Part shown: positions 18,195 to 27,776 of the stretch, piece after piece
Position numbering within the stretch: the stretch's first letter is position 1
Layout: the number at the start of each line of letters is the position of its first letter
Source: Marinimicrobium koreense
GTDB taxonomy: Bacteria > Pseudomonadota > Gammaproteobacteria > Pseudomonadales > Cellvibrionaceae
Reading direction: 5' to 3'
DNA length: 64,000 bases
NCBI RefSeq assembly: GCF_003762925.1
Contig: NZ_RJUK01000001.1
Span: 1 to 64,000, forward strand
The notes under the pieces: generated by a model
Databases searched by the model: none
What the model was told of the DNA's origin: nothing
What the model saw: only the letters and a program-made list of their open reading frames with translations
Translations under genes and position numbers: made by a program

Positions 18195-18824
18195 TCAAAT
18201 CATCCGATAGCGTTCGTCAACCTGTTCGATGCCGGTGATCGGCTTCATCAGGTTGCGCAGAATGCCGTCCTCAATACTGTAAATCCAGCCGTGAACGGTC
18301 AGCTCCTGACCGCGTTTCCAGGCGTTCTGTACGATGTTGGTGTGGGTGACGTTGGCCACCTGCTCCATGACATTCAGCTCGCACATCCGGTCCAGGCGCT
18401 GGGTGTCGTCGGCGATCTCATCCATCGCGTCCTGATGTTTCAGATACACCTCCCGGATATTGCGCACCCAGTAATCCAGCAACCCGTACTGCTGGTTGGC
18501 CAGTGCCGCTTTGACTCCACCGCAGCCGTAATGGCCAGTGACCATAATGTGTTTGACTTTAAGGTATTCGACGGCGAACTGCATGACCGAAAGACAGTTC
18601 AGGTCGGTCTGAATGACCAGGTTGGCGACGTTGCGGTGGACAAACAGCTCCCCGGGCATCAAACCGACGATTTCGTTGGCCGGCACCCGGCTGTCCGCGC
18701 AGCCGATCCAGAGATATTCCGGTGCCTGTTGCTTGGACAGGGTGGCAAAAAACTGCGGGTCTTCCGCCTTGATCTGGTCTGCCCAGGCACGGTTGTTCTG
18801 GAAAAGTTCTTCGAGTTCGGGCAT
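18195..18824 (-). CDS. can: Beta-class carbonic anhydrase
   Basis: Interconverts CO2 and bicarbonate in the cytoplasm. The 209-residue protein has the zinc ligands Cys42, His98 and Cys101 and the Asp44-Arg46 dyad (CADSR, then GHYGCGG), as in E. coli Can. The start at 18824 has a near-perfect ribosome site, AAAGGAGG, which rules out the longer in-frame start at 18902. It converges on the GGDEF-EAL gene with an 8-bp gap and is divergent from sbcB. Confidence 0.95.
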   Translation of the reverse strand: MPELEELFQNNRAWADQIKAEDPQFFATLSKQQAPEYLWIGCADSRVPANEIVGLMPGELFVHRNVANLVIQTDLNCLSVMQFAVEYLKVKHIMVTGHYGCGGVKAALANQQYGLLDYWVRNIREVYLKHQDAMDEIADDTQRLDRMCELNVMEQVANVTHTNIVQNAWKRGQELTVHGWIYSIEDGILRNLMKPITGIEQVDERYRMI

Positions 18825-18925
18825 GCAGCCTCCTTTACCGTCGTTCGGCGGATTATAGCAGCCGGTAGGCCTGAGCGGAGCCGGGTGGTAAAGTGTCGAC
18901 ACATTCTGGTGTGAGGAGCGCGGCG

Positions 18926-20386
18926 GTGAGTGAGTCCAAAACCCTGTATTGGCACGATTATGAAACCTGGGGTGAGGTTCCCGCCCAGGATCGTCCCAGC
19001 CAGTTTGCCGGCGTTCGCACCGATGAAAACCTGAACATCATCGGCGACCCCCTGATGCTCTACTGCCGACCAGTGGTCGACTGTCTACCCAAACCGGAAG
19101 CCTGCCTGGTCACCGGCATTACACCGCAAATGGCGCTGGAGAAAGGCGTCGCCGAACCGGAGTTTATTGCCACCATCATGGCGGAGCTGGGCCAGCCTGG
19201 CACCTGTGGCGTGGGGTATAACTCGATCCGTTTTGATGATGAGGTAACCCGCTATACCCTGTACCGCAATTTCTACGACCCTTATGAGCGCGAGTGGCGC
19301 AATGGTAATTCGCGCTGGGACCTGATTGATGTAGTGCGCATGACCCGGGCACTGCGGCCCGAGGGTATCCAGTGGCCGGATTACGACAACGGTAAACCCT
19401 GCTTCAAACTGGAGAAGTTGACCGAGGCCAACGGCCTGGATCACGCCGCCGCGCACGATGCACTCTCAGATGTGTACGCCACCATCGCCATGGCCCGCCT
19501 GGTTCGGGATCGGCAGCCAAAATTGTATGAGCACGCCTATCGCCTGCGGGACAAACGGTTTGCCGCCGGGTTTATTGATATTGATGGTCATCGCCCGCTG
19601 TTGCACATTTCCGGCATGTACCCGGCCGAACGCGGTAACGCGGCGCTGGTACTACCGTTGGCGCTGCATCCGGCGAACAAGAACAGCGTGCTCGTGTTCG
19701 ATCTGTCGGAATCGCCCGAGGATCTGCTGTCGGCCTCGGAGGACTCCCTACGTGAGCGCCTGTTTACCCGCTCAGAGGACCTGCCGGAAGGCACGCGGCG
19801 GCCAGCGCTCAAAGAAGTGCACCTGAACAAGACGCCGATGATCGCCCCGGCCAACACCCTGGATGAGCGCACCGCTCGGCGCCTGGGTATCGACAAGGCT
19901 CAGGCGGAAGTCCATTGGCGGCAGCTGGCCGACCTGACCCTCAGTGAGCAGCAACGGCTTCGGGCCAAGTTGCAGAGCATCTATCGGGCGCCGGGCTTTG
20001 AGCCGCGCACCGATCCCGATCAGCAGCTATACGACGGCTTTTTTGATGACCATGACAAAAAGCTGATGACCGAGCTGCGCCGTGCTCAGCCCGAGGCGCT
20101 CGCGGCCAATGTGTTTGATTTTCATGACCAGCGCCTGCCGGAGCTGCTGTTCCGCTACCGGGGGCGGCATTTTCCGGACAGCCTCTCCGACGAAGAGCGT
20201 CGACAGTGGCGCGACTTCTGCTATCGGCGGCTGACCGATCCGGCCGCGGGTGCCGGGCTGACCTGGGACCAGTTACAGGCGAGACTTGGGGCGCTGCGCG
20301 CCGAAGGCGTGAGTGCAGAGCAGGAGCGGGTCCTGGTCGCGCTGGAGCATTACGCGCGCGGACAGCTCGACGCGATGGGCTCTTAG
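18926..20386 (+). CDS. sbcB: Exodeoxyribonuclease I
   Basis: SbcB degrades single-stranded DNA 3' to 5' and works in recombination and mismatch repair. The 486-residue length is close to the E. coli enzyme (475). The DEDD exonuclease motifs are visible: HDYETWG (residues 10-16), GYNSIRFDDE, and HDALSDVYAT. The middle SH3-like and C-terminal helical regions are complete. I place the start at GTG 18926, seven bases after AGGAG, rather than the upstream GTG at 18893. It ends with a 4-bp overlap with convergent yaeQ. Confidence 0.93.
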   Translation: MSESKTLYWHDYETWGEVPAQDRPSQFAGVRTDENLNIIGDPLMLYCRPVVDCLPKPEACLVTGITPQMALEKGVAEPEFIATIMAELGQPGTCGVGYNSIRFDDEVTRYTLYRNFYDPYEREWRNGNSRWDLIDVVRMTRALRPEGIQWPDYDNGKPCFKLEKLTEANGLDHAAAHDALSDVYATIAMARLVRDRQPKLYEHAYRLRDKRFAAGFIDIDGHRPLLHISGMYPAERGNAALVLPLALHPANKNSVLVFDLSESPEDLLSASEDSLRERLFTRSEDLPEGTRRPALKEVHLNKTPMIAPANTLDERTARRLGIDKAQAEVHWRQLADLTLSEQQRLRAKLQSIYRAPGFEPRTDPDQQLYDGFFDDHDKKLMTELRRAQPEALAANVFDFHDQRLPELLFRYRGRHFPDSLSDEERRQWRDFCYRRLTDPAAGAGLTWDQLQARLGALRAEGVSAEQERVLVALEHYARGQLDAMGS

Positions 20387-20931
20387 TCAATCTCCTTGAG
20401 CCACTCAAGGTGCACCCCGACGCTGTCTTTGTCGCTGGACACCCAGACATCCTGTTCACTGATGTTGAACTGCAGAACCATGCCGCGCTCCACCATGCCA
20501 GCGAGCTGCTGCAGCGCCTCATCTGGCAGGGCCCTGACACTGAGGTTGCGATAGCGTGCCAGGGCCCGCTCCTGTTGCTGCCACCAGACCCGGACGCTGT
20601 TCTCGCCGTAGGCGAACACCTGCACCTGTCTGGCGCGATTGCAGGCTTTACGAAGCCACTTCTCATCCGGAGTGCCAAAGGCCACCCACAGTTCGATGTC
20701 GCCCACCAGGTTCCGGCGGGACAGCTCCGGCTCTTCGTCCTCTGAGCTCAGACTGCTCGAAAAGGTCAGGTCATCGGAGGCATTGAGGGCAAAGGCCAGC
20801 AGCCGCACCATCAGGCGCTGGTCGTTTTCCGACGGGTGCCGGGCCAGGGTCAGGGCATGACTCTGGTAGTAGTGCCGGTTCATGTCGGCTATCTCAAGGC
20901 GTGCCTTGATCACGGTTGCATTGGTGGCCAT
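20383..20931 (-). CDS. yaeQ: YaeQ family protein
   Basis: A 182-residue protein of the YaeQ family, which has a PD-(D/E)XK nuclease-like fold; its cellular role is not settled. Family marks are the N-terminal IKARLEIADMNRHYYQSH, LAFALNASDDLTFS, and the GDIELWVAFGTPDEKWLRKA block that corresponds to the nuclease-like core. The length matches the E. coli protein (181). The ATG at 20931 is preferred over an upstream in-frame ATG at 20988 on the basis of family length. Convergent with sbcB. Confidence 0.88.
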   Translation of the reverse strand: MATNATVIKARLEIADMNRHYYQSHALTLARHPSENDQRLMVRLLAFALNASDDLTFSSSLSSEDEEPELSRRNLVGDIELWVAFGTPDEKWLRKACNRARQVQVFAYGENSVRVWWQQQERALARYRNLSVRALPDEALQQLAGMVERGMVLQFNISEQDVWVSSDKDSVGVHLEWLKEID

Positions 20932-21114
20932 GGGTCTCTCGCTGTCCGGACGCGGGGTTGGGAGAAGTGTACACGCTTCCCCGGTCAAATGCGGCGAATT
21001 CGCCCCCAGGGCTATGGGATTTCAAGGCAATCGCGGGTACAATATGCGCCGCTTTGAGGCCGTCCCCAGGGCGTGAAACCTCCATGAAGTACTGATTCTC
21101 AGCGGGAGCACTCT

Positions 21115-22335
<1,221 letters not shown>

Positions 22336-22339
22336 TACC

Positions 22340-22377
22340 CGGGGCGAGCGCCCCGGCTTCGCCCCGCTCCGCGGGGC
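22340..22377. terminator. Tandem GC-rich hairpins after argG
   Basis: GGGGC/GCCCC arms at 22341-22354 and a perfect 7-bp palindrome GCCCCGC-tcc-GCGGGGC at 22361-22377 lie directly after the argG stop codon. There is no T run, so efficiency as an intrinsic terminator is uncertain; they separate argG from the cbb3 promoter. Confidence 0.5.
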
Positions 22378-22425
22378 AACCCACCACTAATAACAATTCC
22401 ACAACGACTGACGAACCGCGTTTTT

Positions 22426-22467
22426 TTGACTAAGGTCAAGAAGGCTGGCTGCGCTTTGCGCGACAAT
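22426..22467 (+). promoter_or_regulatory. FNR/ANR-type box and class II promoter of ccoN
   Basis: TTGAC-taag-GTCAA at 22426-22439 is a perfect palindrome one base per half-site from the FNR/ANR consensus (TTGAT-N4-ATCAA). Its centre lies 41.5 bp before the start point predicted by the -10-like GACAAT at 22462-22467, which is the standard class II spacing. It sits about 125 bp before ccoN, as expected for oxygen control of cbb3 oxidase. Confidence 0.7.
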
Positions 22468-22564
22468 GCCCGCGCCAGACGCCCGCCCGAGTTGTCGGCT
22501 CGGTGCTCGTGTGCGTATACGCTGGGTGGAATAACAATTTGATCTGCAATAATGGGAAAGACCT

Positions 22565-24016
22565 ATGAGTAGTAATCTGACAGCGGCCGGGGATCATCCG
22601 GTGTACGACTATAAGGTCGTGCGTCAGTTCTCCATCATGACGATTGTCTGGGGCATTGTCGGTATGGGGGTTGGCGTGTTGATCGCAGCGCAACTGGTGT
22701 GGCCGGCACTGAATGATCTGGTGCAGCCGTTCACCCACTTCGGCCGGCTGCGGCCCCTGCACACCAACGCGGTGATTTTCGCGTTTGGCGGCTGTGCCTT
22801 GATGGCCACCTCCTACTACGTGGTTCAGCGGACCTGTCAGGCGCCGCTGTTTGGCGGTTGGCTGGTGCCGTTCACCTTCTGGGGGTGGCAAGCGGTCATC
22901 GTTCTGGCCGCCATCACTCTGCCCATGGGACTGACCAGTTCCAAGGAGTATGCCGAGCTGGAGTGGCCGATTGATATCCTGATCGCGGTGGTCTGGATCA
23001 GCTACGCCATCGTGTTTTTCGGCACCATTGCCAAGCGCAAAACCTCCCACATCTATGTGGCCAACTGGTTCTATGGTGGCTTCATTCTCACCGTTGCGGT
23101 ACTGCATGTGGTCAATAGCGCGGCCATTCCGGTGGCCTGGTTCAAGTCATACTCGGCCTATGCCGGTGCCGCCGATGCCATGATTCAGTGGTGGTATGGT
23201 CACAACGCGGTGGGCTTTTTCTTGACCGCAGGCTTCCTGGGCATGATGTACTACTTCGTACCCAAGCAGGCGAATCGTCCGGTGTACTCCTACCAGTTGT
23301 CCATTGTTCACTTCTGGGCGCTGATCTCGGTCTACATCTGGGCTGGTTCCCACCACCTGCACTATTCCGCGCTGCCGGACTGGGCCCAGAGTCTGGGCAT
23401 GGTGATGTCCCTGATCCTGCTGGCGCCGAGCTGGGGCGGAATGATCAACGGTATCATGACGCTCTCCGGTGCCTGGCATAAGCTGCGCACTGACCCGACC
23501 CTGCGTTTCCTGGTGGTGTCACTGTCCTTCTACGGCATGTCCACTTTTGAAGGACCGATGATGTCCATCAAAACCGTGAACGCCCTGTCCCACAATACCG
23601 ACTGGACCATTGGCCATGTGCACTCTGGTGCCCTGGGCTGGGTGGCGATGATTTCCATTGGTGCCATTTATCACCTGCTGCCGATCCTGTTTGGCAAAAA
23701 GGAAATGTACAGCGTCAAGTGGATCAATATCCACTTCTGGTTGGCGACCATCGGCACGGTCCTGTACATCGCCTCCATGTGGGTCAACGGCATCATGCAG
23801 GGGCTTATGTGGCGTGCCTTCAACGCCGATGGCACCTTGACGTACAGTTTTATTGAATCGGTGATCGCCAGCTACCCGGGTTACTTCGTACGCTTTGTGG
23901 GCGGTGCCATTTTCCTGTCAGGTATGGTGTTGATGGCCTTCAACGCCTGGCGCACTGCCGCGAGCTCGACCTCTGTGGCGGGTGAAGACAACTTGACTCA
24001 GCCTCAAGCGGTTTAA
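22565..24016 (+). CDS. ccoN: cbb3-type cytochrome c oxidase subunit I
   Basis: CcoN is the catalytic subunit of the high-affinity cbb3 oxidase, holding the low-spin heme and the heme b3-CuB centre in about 12 membrane helices. The 483-residue protein shows the family blocks [40 protein letters not shown] (CuB histidine and the helix VII tyrosine region), and [11 protein letters not shown] near the heme ligands. It opens the ccoNOQP-GHIS operon and lies downstream of an FNR/ANR-like box, fitting induction at low oxygen. Confidence 0.96.
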   Translation: MSSNLTAAGDHPVYDYKVVRQFSIMTIVWGIVGMGVGVLIAAQLVWPALNDLVQPFTHFGRLRPLHTNAVIFAFGGCALMATSYYVVQRTCQAPLFGGWLVPFTFWGWQAVIVLAAITLPMGLTSSKEYAELEWPIDILIAVVWISYAIVFFGTIAKRKTSHIYVANWFYGGFILTVAVLHVVNSAAIPVAWFKSYSAYAGAADAMIQWWYGHNAVGFFLTAGFLGMMYYFVPKQANRPVYSYQLSIVHFWALISVYIWAGSHHLHYSALPDWAQSLGMVMSLILLAPSWGGMINGIMTLSGAWHKLRTDPTLRFLVVSLSFYGMSTFEGPMMSIKTVNALSHNTDWTIGHVHSGALGWVAMISIGAIYHLLPILFGKKEMYSVKWINIHFWLATIGTVLYIASMWVNGIMQGLMWRAFNADGTLTYSFIESVIASYPGYFVRFVGGAIFLSGMVLMAFNAWRTAASSTSVAGEDNLTQPQAV

Positions 24017-24027
24017 GGGAGCGGTCC

Positions 24028-24639
24028 ATGAAATATCATGATGTAGTTGAAAAAAATATTGGCTTAATGACCGTGCTGATGGTTGTTGCCATCAGTTTCG
24101 GTGGTCTGGTTCAGATCGTTCCGCAATTCTTCCTCAAGGAAACCACCGAGCCGGTGGCCGGGCTGAAGCCCTTGGCCCCGCTGGAGCTTGAAGGGCGGGA
24201 TATTTATATTCGCGAAGGCTGCCACGTCTGTCATACCCAGATGGTTCGTCCCCTGCGCGCGGAGGTAGAGCGCTACGGGCACTACTCGGTGGCCGGCGAA
24301 CACGTTTACGAACACCCCTTCCTGTGGGGCTCCAAGCGCACCGGGCCGGATCTGGCGCGAGTGGGTGGTCGGTACTCCGACGACTGGCACAAAGCCCATT
24401 TGTACAACCCGCGCACCGTGGTGCCTGAGTCCAACATGCCGGCTTTCCCCTGGCTTTATGACAACAAGCTGACCGGCGAACATACCGAAGCGAAGATGCG
24501 CGGTTTGCGCAAAGTGGGTGTGCCTTACACCGACGAGGATATCGAAGGTGCGGGTGAAGAGGTCAAGGGCGTAACGGAAATGGATGCTCTGGTCGCCTAC
24601 CTGCAGCAGTTGGGCACTTTGCTGACCGAGAAGCGGTGA
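24028..24639 (+). CDS. ccoO: cbb3-type cytochrome c oxidase subunit II
   Basis: CcoO is the membrane-anchored monoheme cytochrome c of the cbb3 oxidase. The 203-residue protein has one N-terminal membrane helix (about 12-32) and the heme site CHVCHTQM, with later Met-containing segments such as [13 protein letters not shown] supplying the axial ligand region. It follows ccoN by 11 bp with GGGAG as the ribosome site. Confidence 0.96.
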   Translation: MKYHDVVEKNIGLMTVLMVVAISFGGLVQIVPQFFLKETTEPVAGLKPLAPLELEGRDIYIREGCHVCHTQMVRPLRAEVERYGHYSVAGEHVYEHPFLWGSKRTGPDLARVGGRYSDDWHKAHLYNPRTVVPESNMPAFPWLYDNKLTGEHTEAKMRGLRKVGVPYTDEDIEGAGEEVKGVTEMDALVAYLQQLGTLLTEKR

Positions 24640-24642
24640 TTT

Positions 24643-24873
24643 ATGGATCAGGGTACTTTGGGCGCAATATCAACGGTTCTGGTCACCATCGCTTTCATCG
24701 GCATCTGCTGGTGGGCTTTTTCGCCCCGTCGGAAAAAGCGCTTTGATGACGCGGCCAATTTGCCCTTTGCCGATGAAGACCAGAACAAACAAGCTTCGGA
24801 GTCGCCCGACTCCGAGGAACAGAATGAACAGGCGGATCATCACGCCGGTGATGAGACTGACAGGCGGAACTGA
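24643..24873 (+). CDS. ccoQ: cbb3-type cytochrome c oxidase subunit CcoQ
   Basis: A 76-residue single-span subunit (helix about 8-26) that stabilises the cbb3 complex. The pattern of a helix followed by WWAFSPRRKKRFDDAANLPF is typical of CcoQ. The acidic, glutamine-rich tail is longer than in many homologues. Only a few bases separate it from ccoO and ccoP. Confidence 0.88.
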   Translation: MDQGTLGAISTVLVTIAFIGICWWAFSPRRKKRFDDAANLPFADEDQNKQASESPDSEEQNEQADHHAGDETDRRN

Positions 24874-24875
24874 TT

Positions 24876-25784
24876 ATGAGTACATTTTGGAGCCTTTGGA
24901 TTATTGTCCTCACCCTCACCAACCTGGCGCTGCTACTGTGGGTACTGCTCGCCAACCGGAAGGTCGCGGTACGGGATGATGAAGACCCGGAAAACCGCAC
25001 CACCGGGCATGTGTATGACGGCATTGAGGAATACGACAACCCGCTGCCGCGTTGGTGGTTCAAGATGTTTATTGCCACCTTCATTTTCGCGGGCGTCTAT
25101 CTGATTCTGTACCCGGGCCTTGGCAGTTTCCCAGGGGTGCTCGGCTGGACTCAGGAGAAAGAGTTGCGCGGTCACCAGCAGCAGGCACAGGCGCGCTTCT
25201 CCGAGCAGTTTGGTGAGTACGCCAAAACCCCTATCGAGGAGCTCGCACGGGATCCTCAGGCCATGAAAATGGGCTTGCGCCTGTTCGCCAATAACTGCGC
25301 GGTCTGCCATGGCTCGGACGGTGGCGGCAACTGGGGCTTTCCGAACCTGACCGACGATGCCTGGCAGTGGGGTGGTTCCCCCGAGCGCATCAAACAGACT
25401 CTGGTGCAGGGGCGCAAAGCGGCCATGCCCGCGTGGAGCGCGAGCCTGGGTGAGCAGGGTATTGCCGAAGTGACCGAGTATGTTCAGAGCATGGGTGACC
25501 GCGAGCACGATGCCGAATTGGTGTCCGCCGGTGAGCAGAAATTCATGCGCAACTGTGCCGCCTGTCACGGAGCCGATGGCACCGGTAATATCAATCTGGG
25601 CGCGCCCAACCTGACCGATGATGTCTGGCTGTACGGCGGCGAGCCGAGCGACATCCGCCAGACCCTGCGGGTCGGGCGCAACGGTGTGATGCCCGCCCAG
25701 GGCGAGCTGCTCAAAGACGATCGGATTCATATTCTGGCCGCCTACGTCTACAGCCTGTCACTGAACTATGACGAACAAGAGTAA
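24876..25784 (+). CDS. ccoP: cbb3-type cytochrome c oxidase subunit III
   Basis: CcoP is the di-heme cytochrome c subunit that accepts electrons and delivers them to CcoO/CcoN. The 302-residue protein has two N-terminal membrane helices (about 5-25 and 60-80; the second begins at WWFKMFIATFIFAGVYLILY) and two heme sites, CAVCH and CAACH, each with a downstream methionine (KAAMPAW, NGVMPAQ). It overlaps ccoG by 17 bp. Confidence 0.96.
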   Translation: MSTFWSLWIIVLTLTNLALLLWVLLANRKVAVRDDEDPENRTTGHVYDGIEEYDNPLPRWWFKMFIATFIFAGVYLILYPGLGSFPGVLGWTQEKELRGHQQQAQARFSEQFGEYAKTPIEELARDPQAMKMGLRLFANNCAVCHGSDGGGNWGFPNLTDDAWQWGGSPERIKQTLVQGRKAAMPAWSASLGEQGIAEVTEYVQSMGDREHDAELVSAGEQKFMRNCAACHGADGTGNINLGAPNLTDDVWLYGGEPSDIRQTLRVGRNGVMPAQGELLKDDRIHILAAYVYSLSLNYDEQE

Positions 25785-27186
25785 GCAAACGGAGCAGGAA
25801 CAGGATACAGGGATACGCTATGTAAACCTCTATGAGGCCGACGAAAAGGTGTATATGCGGCGCATTACCGGCTTCTACCAGAAGCTGCGCCGCTACACCG
25901 GCATGCCTCTGTTGGCCGCTTACCTGTTGATGCCCTGGCTGGTCATCGACGGCCGCCCCGCCATGCTGTTCGATCTTCCCGAGCGGCGCTTTCACGTTCT
26001 GTGGCTCAGCTTTGGGCCTCAGGACGGTATGTTTCTCGCCTGGCTGCTGATCATTGCCGCCTTCATGCTGTTTACCGTCACGGTCCTGGTGGGTCGTGTC
26101 TGGTGCGGTTTCACCTGCCCGCAAACGGTCTGGACCCAGATGTTCATCTGGGCCGAGTTTCTGTGCGAGGGCGATCGCAATAAACGCATGAAGCTCGATG
26201 CACGGCCCTGGGGGCCGGAGAAGGTTGCCCGCAAAGGCGCCAAGCACGGCATCTGGCTGTTGATTGCCCTGGTGACCGCACTCACCTTCGTGGGTTACTT
26301 CGTTCCCATACGGGATTTGTTGGTCGGGCTGGCCACCATCGACGTTCACCCCGCTGCGGCCTTCTGGGTATTCTTTTTCACTGCGGCCACCTATATGAAC
26401 GCCGGTTTTCTGCGCGAACAGGTGTGCAAGTACATGTGCCCCTATGCTCGCTTTCAATCGGTGATGTACGACAAAGACACCCTGACGGTGTTCTACAACT
26501 ACGTGCGCGGTGAGCCGCGCGGCCCTCGCAAACCCACCGATGATCCCAAGGAAAAAGGGCTGGGCGATTGCATTGACTGCTCCTGGTGTGTGCAGGTCTG
26601 TCCCGTGGACATCGACATTCGCGACGGTCTGCAGGCTGAGTGTATTGACTGTGGCTTGTGCGTGGATGCCTGCAATCAGGTGATGGACCGCATGGATTAC
26701 CCGCGCGGTCTGATCAGCTTCACCACCGAAGATGCCATTGAAAAAGGCCACACCAAAGTGTTCCGCCCCCGACTTCTGGGTTACGGTGCTGTGTTGCTGG
26801 TCATGCTCAGTGTGTTCGCCTATGCGCTGAGTGCCCGACTGCCTGTTGGCCTGGACGTATTGCGCGATCGGGGGATGCGGATGTACCGGATCAGTGGTCC
26901 CGATGTGGAAAACGTCTACACCCTGAAAATCAACAACAAGGATCGGGACACGCACATCTACGACCTCTCGGTCAGTGGCGACTACCCGTTTGAGCTGGAA
27001 GGTTATCGGCCCCTGCCGGTGAACGAAGGGGAGGTGTTGACCTTGCCGGTGCGGGTGGTTGTGCCCAGAGAGGCCCTGGATACCGTGAAAACCTCGGTGA
27101 CTCTGCGAGTCGAGGCGCGGGAAAACCCGGAGATCTACACCGAACATACCACCACGTTTATTGGCCCGGCGCTGCGCGATCAGTAG
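25768..27186 (+). CDS. ccoG: Cytochrome c oxidase accessory protein CcoG (RdxA/FixG)
   Basis: A 472-residue inner-membrane iron-sulfur protein needed for cbb3 assembly; homologues reduce copper for the CuB site. It has several membrane helices in the first 210 residues, the CGFTCPQTVWTQMF motif, two 4Fe-4S clusters (CIDCSWCVQVCP and CIDCGLCVDAC) and a C-terminal Ig-like domain. The start lies within the end of ccoP, so translation is coupled. Confidence 0.95.
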   Translation: MTNKSKQTEQEQDTGIRYVNLYEADEKVYMRRITGFYQKLRRYTGMPLLAAYLLMPWLVIDGRPAMLFDLPERRFHVLWLSFGPQDGMFLAWLLIIAAFMLFTVTVLVGRVWCGFTCPQTVWTQMFIWAEFLCEGDRNKRMKLDARPWGPEKVARKGAKHGIWLLIALVTALTFVGYFVPIRDLLVGLATIDVHPAAAFWVFFFTAATYMNAGFLREQVCKYMCPYARFQSVMYDKDTLTVFYNYVRGEPRGPRKPTDDPKEKGLGDCIDCSWCVQVCPVDIDIRDGLQAECIDCGLCVDACNQVMDRMDYPRGLISFTTEDAIEKGHTKVFRPRLLGYGAVLLVMLSVFAYALSARLPVGLDVLRDRGMRMYRISGPDVENVYTLKINNKDRDTHIYDLSVSGDYPFELEGYRPLPVNEGEVLTLPVRVVVPREALDTVKTSVTLRVEARENPEIYTEHTTTFIGPALRDQ

Positions 27187-27212
27187 TGCCAGCCTCAACG
27201 CAAAGGTTGACT

Positions 27213-27746
27213 ATGACCGACAAGACCCCCGTAGCTCCCTGGTATCGGCAACCCTGGTTCTGGTTTGTCATGTCGCCGCTCATACTGGTGGTTTGTGTTT
27301 CACTGAGCTTCGTGACCGTGTCGGTGTTCTATGCCGATGACCGGGTAGTGGACAACTACTACAAGCAGGGTCGGAGCATCAATCAGAGCTTTGAACAGGA
27401 GGCCCGGGCCCGGGCGCTCAATCTGGCCGCTGAGGTGGTGTTCGATCCGGTCACCGGGGAAATTCTGCTGAATCTTTCGGGTGACGGAGCGCTGCCGGAG
27501 GTGTTGCATCTTCTGGTAGGGCACCCGGTCAACGCCGATCAGGATCAGCGGGTGTTGCTTCAGAGAGTGCGCGATGGTCACTATCGCGGGGATCTGACCC
27601 AGGCGGTCAGCCACCGCCGCTATCTGACGCTGCTGCCGGACCATGATGCCTCTCAGATGCGCTCTGCCGAGTGGTTGCTGCGCGGCGAAATCCATTTCGA
27701 GCAGCGCAATCGGATTGAGCTTCGCCCCACCGATCGCGCGCCCTAA
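27213..27746 (+). CDS. ccoH: FixH/CcoH family assembly protein
   Basis: A 177-residue membrane-anchored protein of the FixH family that stabilises the cbb3 complex. One N-terminal helix (about 12-35) is followed by the family block DNYYKQGRSINQSFEQE and a periplasmic beta domain. The ATG at 27213 has AAAGG upstream; an in-frame GTG at 27186 overlaps the ccoG stop and is less likely. Located in the usual place between ccoG and ccoI. Confidence 0.88.
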   Translation: MTDKTPVAPWYRQPWFWFVMSPLILVVCVSLSFVTVSVFYADDRVVDNYYKQGRSINQSFEQEARARALNLAAEVVFDPVTGEILLNLSGDGALPEVLHLLVGHPVNADQDQRVLLQRVRDGHYRGDLTQAVSHRRYLTLLPDHDASQMRSAEWLLRGEIHFEQRNRIELRPTDRAP

Positions 27747-27776
27747 CGCGTCCTTCGCCTTGCCCGAGTCCACTTC

